From: Hyaloperonospora brassicae
Taxonomy: Eukaryota > Oomycota > Peronosporomycetes > Peronosporales > Peronosporaceae
DNA length: 42,620 nucleotides
NCBI GenBank assembly: GCA_947650285.1
Contig: CANTFL010001107.1
Location: 1-42,620, forward strand
Direction of reading: 5' to 3'
Made by a program: the position numbers and the translations under genes
In this document: piece by piece, positions 11,201 to 22,660 of the stretch
Layout of the letters: each line of letters begins with the position of its first letter
Numbering within the stretch: the stretch's first letter is position 1
Notes under the pieces: model-generated
The model's input: the letters and a program-made list of their open reading frames with translations, nothing else
Told to the model about the DNA's origin: nothing
The model's database searches: none

Positions 11201-13180
11201 AAAGGACTCCAGCTATATATAAAAGTTGAATATGAGCTAAATCGTTCACTAAGACGACAAGAAATGGATGTCCATAGACCATGGATCTTAATAATGATAA
11301 GAGCAAGAGCCCTACTATAATTATGACATGCAGTAACGATGCACTCGTTGTCCGAAGTTAGGGCACTACTCCTAAATGCGAAGCGCCTACACCCATTATC
11401 CCGCCAAATTTGCGAGACGGTTGAACGGCTACCAGAAATGATCATGAACGTGGATCATAAATTGTTACAAAGTCGCAGCAGCGTAGCAGATCGTCAAAAA
11501 CGGTTGGGATAGGTTGGGCAGAAATGCTTTAGTAATCAAACAACATCAAGAGAACTCGCTGACATCTTGCAAAGATTGCTTTCAACACACATATACTTTG
11601 TGGCGCTGGTATATAGATCACTTCGTGCCCTGGAAGATTGTGAGGGTATTAAACTTTTTACAGGCAACAGAAGCTACATCATATAAGACTTCAGTGTAGA
11701 TAAGCACAGGAACGTTTCAGCGCTTACAAAATCGCGCTTGGCAAAATGTGATTTGCTCTTTACTAAAGAGACGTAGATCGAGTATACATCAAATGCTACA
11801 AGATGTACAGCATAATGATGGTTTTTGTCGTGGCAGGTCATACTTAACGTATGATTGGATTGTGGAGAGCATTTTAAGCTTTGACGAGCAAGTTACTTCA
11901 AATGAGTCATTGCGATGGATACGATTGTGTACGACATTTGCGCGACCATAAAAACATCGTGGTGTGGCAAACAGCCACGCTGTAGAGCAAGATCACATAG
12001 TACAATGTAGCATAGACTGGACGATAAGTCATTGAGCCGTTTGCGGTGAGTACGCTTACATACCTAAAAATGTCTGAGGAATAGTTTCCCATTGTACTAC
12101 AAATTGGTCATTTTAAAATATTTAGTTATCGTTGAGTGAGAAGGAACTGGGCCGTTGAACGTACAAGCAAATGAAGGAGCAAGGTTTTATGCTTGTACAC
12201 TAAGTCGGATTGCGCCTCCGATGTTGACATTGTCGATTATCCGGTTCATAAAAAGTCGTGTCGAAAGTTTTTTCGGGATGTATAATTTCTCTAATTATGG
12301 CATACGAAACGAGATGACCGATACGTGCCAAACGTGATGAGCGCTTGACAGTGCGACAAAGCCAATTCATGCGGGATCTATAGCTTGTCTAGATTATAAC
12401 GATACGATCCAGCGCCTGTCTTGATGCGCGTGTATCGTCATGTCATATGGTTTTGCTATTGCTCACTTTTTTTGAGCAAACAACATAAATGACATGTGAA
12501 GTTGTAGACTCTATCAATGTGCAGGGGACACCGCGTGACTCACAGAGAGACAGGCAAATGGATATACAGACACACACCGCTAAGAGCTGTCGAGAACTTC
12601 GGCTATCATCACTAGTCTGTTACCACCTTACGCACACGCTGTATCAAAACTTCGCCCTTCAGGCTCGCAAATAGAGTAGCTCCAATATGATTCTGACACG
12701 CAGATCTTGTGCATTTGCCTGCGCTGTCTGCACAAAAGGGTACGTGAAGTTTTGATTCACTCGCAGTGTACAGTGTTACCCTTACAGACTCTCATAACAC
12801 CGTCATCAGGCACGAGTCATCCATGCCTTGTTTACCTCCGGCTACTCTTATGTTCGAAAAAGTCAGCATAAGACACGATCAACCGCACGTCATCCAGTCT
12901 AACTGCATGTTGGGGCAAACATGAGCGCCCTACAGCTAAGACATCGCCTTACGATGCAAGCGATCGCTTAAGTGCCCGACGGCTGCCAGCAAGCGCGTGC
13001 ATCCGTACATGAGTACGCAGGGATTGTTCCAAATACTGACTACAATTCATCGTGAAAAACGATATTTAGGTTTTCTACCTGGAAAAACCAGACCACCATT
13101 TTGCGCGGCATCAATCGACTTTTGAGTATCTAAAAGTAGGACGTCCAGCACGTCGAAGTCTCAAGTTTCGACTTAAGAAA
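8239..13180. other. 4.9-kb gene desert
   Basis: No supportable gene. The longest frame (10771-11445, minus, about 220 aa) begins with RSTVSQIWRDN, which recalls the start of some transposase helix-turn-helix regions, but nothing else in it is recognisable. Other frames are short and overlapping. Sequence is AT-leaning compared with the gene islands, as expected for aged repeat DNA. Confidence 0.5.
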
Positions 13181-15448
13181 ATGGAGGAATACGACCGCGA
13201 GGCGCCGCTGTTCGACCAGCGGTTCCACGTGCTCGTGCAGTACCCCAATCGTGACGAGAAGCTGCTGCCACTTACCATTCGTCTGCTCACTGGTGTGCGC
13301 GTACGTCACTGCGTTGCTGTGCTTTTCTCTGCCTCTTTTTTTCTGAACAGACGACTGCCAAAACACTGCATCGCTTCATACCACTTACGATCGTGCGGCA
13401 TACCATTTCCCATGACAACACCAGCAAAACCATACGAAGAACCAAAAGGAACACGTTATGCGTGTGGAGATCACTGATGACGACGGCGTCGATCCGTGTT
13501 TTCTCTACTTTTGGCGCGTCTCGGAGGAAGAGTTTCACGAGCTGAAGACGCAGCAGAGACTGCTCGTGGATTTCGCCACGTTTCCAGCCAACCTCATTGA
13601 GTTGCTGCAATGTTGTCTCAAGGACAGCAACAACAGTGCAGGAGGAGAAGGCACAGAAGCCGAGGTCTGCAGTCGTGACGAGGCCATAGCTGTTGCAGCA
13701 CCGAGAAAGCCAGGCGAGGTTGGGCTCAATCAGAAAACGAGGTCCGCTGGACCTATTCCGTTGAGGTGCGACCGCGTGGAATGCTGTTTTGGTGTCATGT
13801 TGTGGAGAGCGTTTGGTATGGACAAAGTATCGTGTGCGTTTCTTGTGATCGTCGTTTGCTTGTCCAGCTATTTGGCAGTGTTGAACACGTCGGATAGCAA
13901 CGGGCAGTCGGTGTTTAGTATCGTGGAAACGAACCCATTCAAGCAATTAACGCACCTGTCGTTGAGGTTTTCACCAGGTGACGATGTGGCCGTTAAGACG
14001 TACCTTGCGTCGCGGTTGGCGCAGGTAGAAGCAAGTCGACGTTTGCTGTCAACGTCGTTGAAGCAGGTGAAGAACGAGTTGCAGCTTGCACAGACGAATG
14101 GAGCCAAACTGGCGCATCAGTTGTCGGCATTAGGCAATGAGGCAGAGTCGACGCTTTTGCAGGAGAAAAGTAAGTTTGCAGATGCACTGAACGCTCAGCG
14201 ACAAGAGGCAGCAACTGCGTTGAAAACGCGTGAAGATGAGCTCACTGCCAAAATTGACGCACTTTTGGAAAGACACGAGAAGGAGGTAAGTGAAGCTCGT
14301 ATGACAGATAGCGATCGGTAAACGTGACTGCTGTGCGTATATGTGTGCTAGCTCCAAGCGCTGAAGGCTACAGCCAGAGCAAACGAGGAGCAAGTGCGCG
14401 ATCTGTCCAAGCAAAAGTATCAGCACGAAGCGCAGATTGCCCATCTGCAAGCTCAGACCGAAGACCTCGGTCAGACAAAGAATGCGCTATCAGACGAGGT
14501 GGACAAGCTACGCAATCAGAACAAAGAGCTAGACCAAAAAGTGTTTGAGCAAGACAAGCAAATAAATGCGTTGCAACTACGGGTAGACGCGGTGCGGGAG
14601 CAACTTGCCGATAAGGAAGACGTCGTCAAGAAGACCGCAGGTCTCTTGCAATCTGCGAGACTGCATAATGAGGAAGTCGATGAGTCATTGAAGATGTATC
14701 GAGACAACCACGCGAGGCTCCAACAGAAGCTGGAGTTAAGTATCTCGGAGATCAACAAGGTGAGCAGCTCTACCTTGGAGACAGTTTTTGTGGACACTAC
14801 TGCACTTTACCAAACGCTGCTGTACGGTGCGGATTTGAATCCAGGGGAACGACATCATCGATCGTATACAGAACGAAAGTCGTACGCTGAAGTCCAAGAT
14901 GCGGATGAAAGCCAAGATTATTAAGCAGCAAGAACAGGTATTGAAGACTCGAGGTTGTGATCGCCAAGTGTCACGTCTGATGCTCCATCACGAACATGTG
15001 TCTGTAGTTTGTCAAGGAAAAGCAAGTCCAGCATGAGGAGGCAGTTCTGGGGCTCAAGTCAGCTAAAGAAGATGTTCGCAAGCGAGACGAGCATATATTA
15101 CACTTGAAGGTGCGTAAATGACGCTTGCTTCTCTGGTATTCACTTCGGTCTCACGCGCTACGTCTTGTTGGTTATGTACGACAGGGCACAGTGAAAGAAT
15201 TGAGTCAGAAGCTGGAGGACAGCAACAAGTTACTTGCATCGAACCAACAAGGTACGTTTTAGGGGCCGCTTCTGCGTACCAGTCGCCCATTTTCTTTCGA
15301 TCTGACGTTGCCATATTCTATTGACGCAGTAATCACGTGGCTGAACAAAGAGATCAATGAAGCACAACTGGGTTACCAACGGAGGTCGACTGCACACCCA
15401 TCCGTACTCTCCTTTCGTCCATCCGACAAGGCCGTTAATAATCCCTGA
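13181..15448 (+). CDS. SAS6: SAS-6, centriole/basal-body cartwheel protein, eight exons
   Basis: Exons 13181-13300, 13425-13765, 13868-14285, 14352-14759, 14845-14937, 15008-15109, 15185-15251 and 15330-15448; every junction is GT...AG and phase-consistent, giving 555 aa. The head domain includes VEITDDDGVDPCFLYFWRVS, EEEFHELK, LLVDFATFPANLIELLQ and SIVETNPFKQLTHLSL, the PISA signature of SAS-6. A long heptad-rich coiled coil follows, then ITWLNKEIN near the end, which is also conserved in animal SAS-6. SAS-6 dimers build the ninefold cartwheel that templates centrioles and basal bodies. Least certain are the exon 2 acceptor (13424, alternative 13439) and the exon 2 donor (GTGCGA at 13766). 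The gene looks intact, arguing for a flagellate life stage. Confidence 0.9.
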
Positions 15449-15800
15449 CGTGACCTACACGTATTGAAGAAGTAAGCAGCAGAATGGAACCCCTGCTACA
15501 CGCGAATGTCAACGCATCGATGAACCTGACACAGAGTGCTACGTGAGGCTTTGGAATACAGCCGCTGCTGCAAAATCGTTTGGAATATCATAAACTTGAC
15601 CAGGCTGCCGCCCTTCACACATGACACTCGTGCCAGCCTATCGCCGTCTCGTTGGCTATCAACCACAAGCTCCAGCCTCGTTCACCGCGTCTTTGACGCC
15701 GGCACCAAAGGCAGCACAAGCCGTCGAGTCGGGTACACACACAACCGCAGTCCGTGTGTGTGTGTGAGTCAAACCAGCGCCCGTGCAACCACATTTCCGG
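15449..15800. other. convergent 3' spacer
   Basis: Separates the SAS-6 stop from the stop of the reductase on the other strand. A short GT tract lies near 15757-15767. No gene or RNA is apparent. Confidence 0.6.
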
Positions 15801-16559
15801 TCAAATCACGAGCCCACCGTCGATGCGAATGCACTGGCCCGTGATATAAGACGCTTCGTTGCTTGCCAAGAACGCCACGAGCTGCGCGACTTCGTGTGCG
15901 GTTCCAAAACGAGCCAACGAGATGTTGCCAAGCACACGTTCCCGTGCAGCCTCTGCCATGGCGTCCGTCATGTCGGTGGCGATGAAGCCCGGCTCCACCA
16001 GGTTCACGCGGATGTTTCGGGTCCCCAATTCCTTGGCCAACGTCTTCGTGGCGCCTCGAAGTCCAGACTTTGATGCGCTGTACGCCACTTGCCCAGTGTT
16101 ACCAGCAGCCCCCACGACACTCCCAATGTTGACGATACTGCCTCGTCGTCTCTCGATCATTCCTTTCGCCACTGCTTTGCTCATGTAGAGAGGTCCCACT
16201 AAGTTTGTCAGCAGGAGCTCGTCGAGGTCCGCCTGCTGAAGCCGCAAGAGCAGACTGTCTTTGGTCCCCCCCGCTGCATTCACGAGAGCTGCTGGACTCG
16301 ATCCAAATTGTTGGGCCACCTGAGCCACCACCTGCGCCGCTTCAGCATTCGCGTCTCCTCCTCTGTCGTCGCCTCGTCTTGGACAGCTGTACGCGAGCGG
16401 CAAAACCGTGGACGAAATGCGCTCTGCAGCCTCTTGCGCTCGCTTCAGGTCTCGAGACGTGAGCGCAACGCGCCAGCCGCGACGATGGAGCTCGTGCGCT
16501 ACAGCAAAGCCAATGCCGCGGCTGCCTCCAGTCACAAGGGCCACCGGTGCTGCCACCAT
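15801..16559 (-). CDS. short-chain dehydrogenase, FabG/CBR4-like 3-oxoacyl-ACP reductase
   Basis: 252 aa from the ATG at 16559; the frame is open further up to 16682 but the extra residues are acidic and not SDR-like. Classical SDR signs are present: cofactor motif TGGSRGIG (residues 10-17), NAAGG (95-99), Asn119, Ser147 in NIGSVVG, and the Tyr160/Lys164 pair in YSASK. The end, SYITGQCIRIDGG, is typical of FabG. The family reduces 3-ketoacyl-ACP with NADPH in fatty-acid synthesis; CBR4-type enzymes do this in mitochondria, but no clear targeting peptide is visible with this start. The lactonase gene lies upstream on the same strand, 180 bp away. A broader carbonyl reductase role cannot be excluded. 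Confidence 0.88.
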   Translation of the reverse strand: MVAAPVALVTGGSRGIGFAVAHELHRRGWRVALTSRDLKRAQEAAERISSTVLPLAYSCPRRGDDRGGDANAEAAQVVAQVAQQFGSSPAALVNAAGGTKDSLLLRLQQADLDELLLTNLVGPLYMSKAVAKGMIERRRGSIVNIGSVVGAAGNTGQVAYSASKSGLRGATKTLAKELGTRNIRVNLVEPGFIATDMTDAMAEAARERVLGNISLARFGTAHEVAQLVAFLASNEASYITGQCIRIDGGLVI

Positions 16560-16739
16560 CAATTGCCAATACGAAATGGGTGGCTGGCACGCCTCGAAAG
16601 GGTCAACTTCAACTTCCAAAGGGTCTTGAGAGATATCGGGGATCGAGAAGCTGGAAAAGCAGAGGACGTTGACAAGCACCAAAGTCTCTTTCCCTCTCTC
16701 TCATCTCATTTCATCTCTTCTCTTCTCTCTCCTCTCCTC

Positions 16740-17819
16740 TTACTCGGCTATGAACATGCACGCGGGCGACGGGCACTCGATCGAGTGGTTCGTGTACGTG
16801 ACGCGCCCCGTGTCGGCATCCACACGGAAGACGTCTAGACTGTTCGAGTCCTGATGTCCCACCAGCAAAAAGTCTCTGTACAAGAGGATATCGCGTGGCG
16901 TTGCACCGCGCGTCGGCACAATGTCCACGAGCGCGAGCCGCGTGTCGGGGCGGATCCGGTAGATGGCAATAGTGTCGCTAAAGCGCGTGGCCGCGTAGAC
17001 GAACTTGTTGCTCGGGGCAATGTGAATGTCCGACGCGAGCGGAGGCGGTCCGTTGTAGTCTGTTGGCAGCGTCGAGACGACCTGCAGCGCCTCGTGCGCG
17101 AGCGCTCCTGTCGCAGCGTCGAGCGCGTGCACGCAGACGGTATTGTCCAACTCGTTGAGCACGTAGCACACGCCGAGTTCGAGCGAGAGCGCCATGTGAC
17201 GGGGCCCCGCGCCCGGAAGACACGGAATGAGCCCTTGGCGCTCGAGCCGCTGGTCGCGTCGATTCAGTGTGTACTGCACGACAGCGTCTGTGCCCAAGTC
17301 GGCCGCGAGGAGCCCCGTGGACGTCCACACTGTGCTATGGATGTGCGACGCCTCTTGTCGGTCCGGACGGACGCAACTCGCGCCCTCGAGGCGGCAGTGG
17401 GCCGACGCCGGGGCCAACGACCCGTCTGCGTGCACGGGGAAGAGCGACAACCCGCCGGCGTAATTGGCCACGGAGACAAAGTCGTTGGTCGGACTGAGGG
17501 CGACGTGACAGGCGTAGGCGCCGCCCGTTTCGTGGCGACTAAGGGGCGTCAAGTGGCCGTTCGGGCTCGTGGCGTACGCAGCGACGTACCCCGTCACGGC
17601 GTTTGGACAGAGCGTTGACGCGGCGTTGCACTCGTTCACGACGTAGAGCGTCGAGGCGGTCCCGACCACGTACGACGGGTTCGTGCCTACGTCTGAGGCG
17701 ACGTGAAGCAGTTTAAGGGCACCCGTGACGTCGTTGAACGAGTAGGCGTAGATGCCCTTTGCGTGGCCGTCGACGTGCGCTTCTTTGCGGGTATATGTGC
17801 CGACGTACAGTGTGGGCAT
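16740..17819 (-). CDS. lactonase, seven-bladed beta-propeller (6-phosphogluconolactonase YbhE-like)
   Basis: Single exon of 359 aa, beginning MPTLYVGTYT, the usual first strand of this family. Repeated blades show the family pattern: NPSYVVG, SVANYAGG, EASHIHSTVW, GAGPRHMALS, YVLNELDNTV, DIHIAPSNKFVYAA, GATPRDILL and a last blade ending PACMFIAE. Length matches the bacterial type (about 330-370 aa). The reaction would be hydrolysis of 6-phosphogluconolactone in the pentose phosphate route, though relatives include muconate-cycle enzymes, so substrate is inferred. No signal peptide is seen, so it is probably cytosolic. GC is high. It runs tandem with the reductase, with a pyrimidine-rich stretch at about 16683-16741 between them. 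Confidence 0.85.
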   Translation of the reverse strand: MPTLYVGTYTRKEAHVDGHAKGIYAYSFNDVTGALKLLHVASDVGTNPSYVVGTASTLYVVNECNAASTLCPNAVTGYVAAYATSPNGHLTPLSRHETGGAYACHVALSPTNDFVSVANYAGGLSLFPVHADGSLAPASAHCRLEGASCVRPDRQEASHIHSTVWTSTGLLAADLGTDAVVQYTLNRRDQRLERQGLIPCLPGAGPRHMALSLELGVCYVLNELDNTVCVHALDAATGALAHEALQVVSTLPTDYNGPPPLASDIHIAPSNKFVYAATRFSDTIAIYRIRPDTRLALVDIVPTRGATPRDILLYRDFLLVGHQDSNSLDVFRVDADTGRVTYTNHSIECPSPACMFIAE

Positions 17820-19829
17820 ATTTGGGGGTCAATGGATTGCGATTGACGCGAGCGGTGGTGGGGACCGATGAGGCGGTACGCTATCGGAGACGGGGCGTCC
17901 GCTGGACTCGAATTGGGGTTTCGTCGGTGGGCGATGACGTATGGGCTGCGACGTGAGAGTGGGGAGTAGGAGTGCTGTCGTTTGCACGTGCTGTGCGAAA
18001 GTCTCGTGCAGGTGTAAGTGGGTAAGAGCGATGTGAGGTATCGGTGGAATTTCAGCTTGTTGAAGCAGGGCAGATGAAAGCTGCGCGTCGCTATCCCGCT
18101 ACGATCGGGAATCATGGATAAGTGGTCTGATTTCTGCGCATCTACTGGATTGACGCAAAGCAGTTCCTGGCCTGCATCCTGCTTGTATTTCAGCCGAAGT
18201 TAGACCTCATTCTAGATAGAGGCATCCGCGCCCGGAAAGAGTAAGGGTTTGGCTCAGCTCGATGATCCAATGGCTGACCTTTTGTGCAAGGGTAGAATAT
18301 TGCATGCACCTTATCGGCGCCCTATCCTGCAGCAGACTATTGAACAAGGTTGCAAACCCGGCACCAATTGTTCTTCTCCAAGTCATGTAACATCCTATCT
18401 AGAGCGATCTTGGTACAGAGATACCAATCAGCGTCGACGCCATAGCAAAGGCGGAAGTCTTTGTCACTGCCGATACCGTGCCCTGACATGCTGCTCATAT
18501 GCGGTCTGCAGAGCCCAACTTCTACAATGCATTTCTTCAGCCACTACTTCAGTAGCGCCCGGCTGCCACTTTTAGTCGTAGATACAGAATGGGCGACAAA
18601 AATCGACTGATTGAGTAAAACACTTTACCGGTGGGTCAAGCTCGATAAGCTTATTGCCTGAACCATAAAGGATTGCATCCTTGCAGTAGACGACTCTCTC
18701 GGCAAAAGAAAAGCCTGCAACGTGAGAAATGAAGTCGCTTGAATGACGCCGTGTCTGAAGAAGATGTACGGTTTGTATTTCTGCTGCCCGGAACGTGTGG
18801 ACGTTGACTTGGCTATTGACTTGATAAAGCCGGCACATCCGGAGTAGCTGGCAAAGTCAGCCTAGACAACACGCCCAAGCTTCAATGGCGCGTTGTTGAT
18901 CCTGCATCCGATACTGTCGATTCCCACGATCTCGTTGTTCCCGAGCACTCGGTCAGCAACGAGTGACTCGACTTGCTCACGAACGCTCTAGGATCAGTGT
19001 CATAGTTGACAGGGGTGGCAAAAGCCAAACGCTGAGGCTCTTGTACAGCTTTGAGCTACTGACAAAGTACCGCATGACACGGTGTCGCGCGCAGCACTAG
19101 TACGGACATGCTCAACCAAAGACGGTGGTAACCTCAGCACGTAGAGCTCGATTAAAGACGGAGATAGATGCCACTGAGCCGTACTCCCATCTGCTACTTT
19201 AGCAATCACTGCGCACCACAATGGTGTGTATCAAGAATAAACTCGCACGGAATTGATGCACGACCGACCGACAACACATCGACGTCGCGCTGTCGATTCA
19301 CTCTGCCACGACGTTGCCAACTGCATTGATCCAGCCGACTTCCCTGAATCGCACCGAGCGATACCGCACGTACCGAAGGTGAGGGACAAAACTGTTGTTG
19401 ATGTCACAACCTGCGATGGCAAGTCGCGTGGCAGTAGCGAAAACAGTTGAGCCGAGGTGTGTCTACCTCGGTGGATACCTCAGTGTGGAAAAGGCCACAT
19501 GGTGCAAACGACATCAGTACAGTCGTCGAGTCGGAGCTTAAGAAGCTGTTCTGTTCCGTCGCTTCCTGTCTTGCACGTCAATTCCAACATGTCTAACAAG
19601 CTCAAGGCCAACGTCCACACAGAATCCTGCAACACGATCGACTCCGTCGAGACTCGTCTACCAGCGTCACCCACTGACAGGAACTCGTAGCACCGGTGTC
19701 GATTCTACAACCACCAAAATGCTCAGCTCCAGTCTCCCCTACGCATCATCAATCATCCTCACGAAAAAGACCACACACACACACCGCCTTGTCGAATCAA
19801 TCTGTGTATGTACTTGTACACTCCGTAGT
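17820..19829. other. 2-kb gene-poor stretch with coding-like fragments
   Basis: No intact gene. A minus-strand frame at 18572-18838 and plus-strand frames at 19253-19450 and 19457-19690 look somewhat coding (helical, charged) but match no family I know and cannot be joined cleanly. This may be a decaying gene or retroelement. A short CA tract sits near 19773-19784. Confidence 0.4.
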
Positions 19830-20495
19830 CTAGGCCACGTCCACATCCATGCTCGAAGCTCCCCGCTTCTGCTTGGCTTTGCTCTTCTGCAGCAGCTCCT
19901 GATTCGCCTGCACGACCGTATTCTGCAGATGGACCTGAATCGCTGCAAACGGGTCCTGCTGGAACCCCGCGTGCGTCTGCACGGCTTTCAACTGGCCCAG
20001 CTCGCGCACTGCGAGCTTCTGGCGCTGCCGGCCGCTCAGCTTCTTTGGCTTCTTCGTCTTCCGGTCGCTCTGGCCCTTCCCCTCCATCTTCTTCTTCTTC
20101 TTCTTCTTCATGTCCTCTTCCGCTTGCATCAGTGACATCTGCAGCCCGTCCAGGTCAGCAAACACGCCGTGTCGCTCTGTCTCTGTCTGCCTCTGCTGCT
20201 CCAGCGCCACGCGCGACGCGAGACCCATCTTGCGCAGGAACGCAGTGCGCCGCTTCAGGCGCTTGCGCTGGCCGCGGCTCAAGCTCTGCGCATCAGCTGC
20301 CGACTCGTCATCGTCGCCCTCCTCGTCATTCCATTGGCTGTGGTCGTCCAACGGATCGGCATCGCCGAAAGCCGCCGCAACGGCTGCGGCGCCGAGAGGG
20401 TCTCCGGTTGTGGGCAATGTGTGTGGCCGCAACGAGTCGGTCGCGTGTGCAGCTGCGCCGTGTGCACGCGTTCGCCTGCGCGGTTGACGGCCCAT
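19830..20495 (-). CDS. SLX9: SLX9-like ribosome biogenesis protein
   Basis: 221 aa from the ATG at 20495 (MGRQPRRRTRAH). The frame continues upstream to 20657 but without family character. An acidic stretch (DDHSQWNDEEGDDDE) precedes the basic SLX9/FAM207A core: RKRLKRRTAFLRKMGL, then MSLMQAEED, a Lys tract, KKLSGRQRQKLAVRELGQ and the diagnostic tail FQQDPFAAIQVHLQNTV. SLX9 helps small-subunit (pre-40S) maturation and export in yeast; the nucleolar role here is inferred. The Lys tract is encoded by a CTT-type repeat at about 20088-20109 and may vary in length. Confidence 0.8.
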   Translation of the reverse strand: MGRQPRRRTRAHGAAAHATDSLRPHTLPTTGDPLGAAAVAAAFGDADPLDDHSQWNDEEGDDDESAADAQSLSRGQRKRLKRRTAFLRKMGLASRVALEQQRQTETERHGVFADLDGLQMSLMQAEEDMKKKKKKKMEGKGQSDRKTKKPKKLSGRQRQKLAVRELGQLKAVQTHAGFQQDPFAAIQVHLQNTVVQANQELLQKSKAKQKRGASSMDVDVA

Positions 20496-20734
20496 GTGGA
20501 AGCGGTCGAGTGGACTGCAAGAGGAGCAGAGCGGCGAGAGGAAAACACGAGCAGAGCTGCAGGTCGCGCGACTGCCTGCGACCCCCACGTGCTTGGGGAA
20601 CCAGTGAGGCGAAATCGGACTTAATACGGCGAATGGAGTTATCTGCTGTTTCGTCAAGTAGTGCGTTCAGGATCGATGGGATGGCAAGACAGCAGCAGCA
20701 GCATTACTACTACTACTACTACTAGTACTACTAG

Positions 20735-20768
<34 letters not shown>

Positions 20769-20818
20769 GCTGGTACTACTACTACCACTGCTGGTACTAC
20801 TACTACTACTACTGCTGG

Positions 20819-20902
<84 letters not shown>

Positions 20903-22660
20903 ACGAGTACTTGGCGTCGCCTGAGTACGTGAACAGTGCGATCGTCGGGTGGCTGTGGTAAATGGGATACTTCACGTTGCACCTCTGTTGCCCTACAGAT
21001 CAAAGAGACAAAGAGGGGGACTTGTTTGACGATGATGTATGGAAACAAACAAGTGCGGGTGAGTCGTTCGGAGAAAGCTGCATGGGTAGTAGTCGTGTAG
21101 GGGAAACGGTGATGGGGTCCGAAAGTTCCAGCCTTTTACGATTGGAAGCCGAAACAGGTTGACTGCCTGTGAGGTCGTGGCGTCAATTTGCTTGTGGGCT
21201 GAATTGCTGGGTGCTGGTGATAGTGAAGACCAAGTGGGAAAGCGGCGGAAGCAGGTACATCGAGGCAGTGCTGCAACAAATTGGCGTAATGATGTGAGCA
21301 TAACCAATCGAGCAAGACGATAACGAGTCGCAGTCGTGCAGGTATCCGTACACGATGTGAAACGACTGCAGGTGGTTGATCAGGCTTGCGAACTTTACGC
21401 TTCTGGTGGCACCGATGGTCTGTAGCACATGGCTGGCTACTAAGTTCTGCAAGTTCGTGGACGAATGTTCTGGTGTTCAAGGTATGGACGACAAAGATGG
21501 ATCAAGGCGTGTCTTGACGAGCTCCTTCACGGGCATATTTATGGCGACGAAGCGAGGATAGTGCACTTTGGGATGCACCACGGGAGGAAGGGACAGAGCA
21601 CTTTATAGACGACGGGAGCGACTAGCCTAAGCGACAGCAACGATTGGTCACTGGGAGGGCGAGAAAACGATGGTTATGACGATGTGGCGTTGCAGCGACT
21701 GCGATACCGGTAGACCTGACAGGGACTTCGAGGTCTTGAAAAGCTTCTCTTGCTTGTAAGACGCAGAGAACGATGAAGGAGACGTCGCGTTTTTGACGCA
21801 ACAAAGTACCGTCACGGACGAGTATGCTGCTGGCTCCTGAACAATTTTGTCAGCGATACCGCTAGGCCTGGAATACGGTTTGCTGTCCAACTTGCTCGAG
21901 TCTGTCGCTTCGCACGAAAGTCATCCTGTACCTGCCAGCTACTAGTCTGAATGAAATGAGCTTCCCCGGGACATCATCGTGACAATTTGGTAGTCATCTC
22001 ATCTCGATAACACCCATTCGCACATATCGGCTGCAAACAACTGCGTGGCTGTCCACAGTGACCGTTCATCACTCGTTCGGGATTGTCCATCTGCATATTC
22101 ACTCGAGGTTCCTGAGACAGTCAGTATGGCATTACCGAGCGACACTACAACGGATTCTGATGACAAGGTACCCATTTTGGCACGACAACAAGATGCATTT
22201 GCCGTGTCGAAGCCTCTGGCGCCAGCACCGTACGTAGTATGATACTAAGCCAGAGGACAATGAGATTTGCTGTTGTTCCATCATGGAAAACACGGAGGCA
22301 CCACTTGGCTTTACTTCAGGTCCACGGTCGCCGACTTGACGAGAACCGTTTGTTTTTCCATCACGCCTTTCTCCTCGTCAGTCCGTTTCCCAGTCAACAT
22401 CTATGTGTCACGTGACCGCTTCACTAAATGCAAGGGGAGACACGTAAGCGACCACACATTTATTTAACGGCAAGAGCATTGGGTAGCAGCTGGCGGCTCG
22501 AGTGAGCAGGCCAGCCAAATGAGCGCCGCATGGGGCAGGCAGGAAGACGAAAATACGATCATGTGGACTTTTGAGCTTGCAGCCGTGTTCTTGCCTATCG
22601 GGCCAAGATGCGAGCATGCACAGCGAGCAGACGCAACTACACGAACTCGATTATCTGAGT
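20496..22660. other. gene-poor stretch upstream of SLX9
   Basis: Contains the TAC trinucleotide array described separately. Beyond it, minus-strand fragments at about 21180-21605 look coding (for example HPKVHYPRFVAINMPVKELV and HLQSFHIVYGYLHDCD) but an in-frame TGA interrupts them. A plus-strand frame at 22045-22242 is likewise unidentified. Confidence 0.4.
20705..20902. repeat. (TAC)n trinucleotide microsatellite, about 200 bp
   Basis: An almost uninterrupted array of TAC units with a few TAG, TGC and ACC variants. It begins about 210 bp upstream of the SLX9 start codon, so it may lie in the promoter. Both strands give long poly-Thr or poly-Ser frames that are artefacts of the repeat. Confidence 0.95.

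Noticed and set aside
13766..13867. Apparent hydrophobic membrane segment inside SAS-6
   Set aside because: Lies in a 102-bp in-phase intron (GTGCGA...TTGTCCAG); SAS-6 has no membrane span and the flanking exons join to the expected motif.
20661..20975. Poly-Thr and poly-Ser open frames
   Set aside because: Translations of the TAC microsatellite, not genes.
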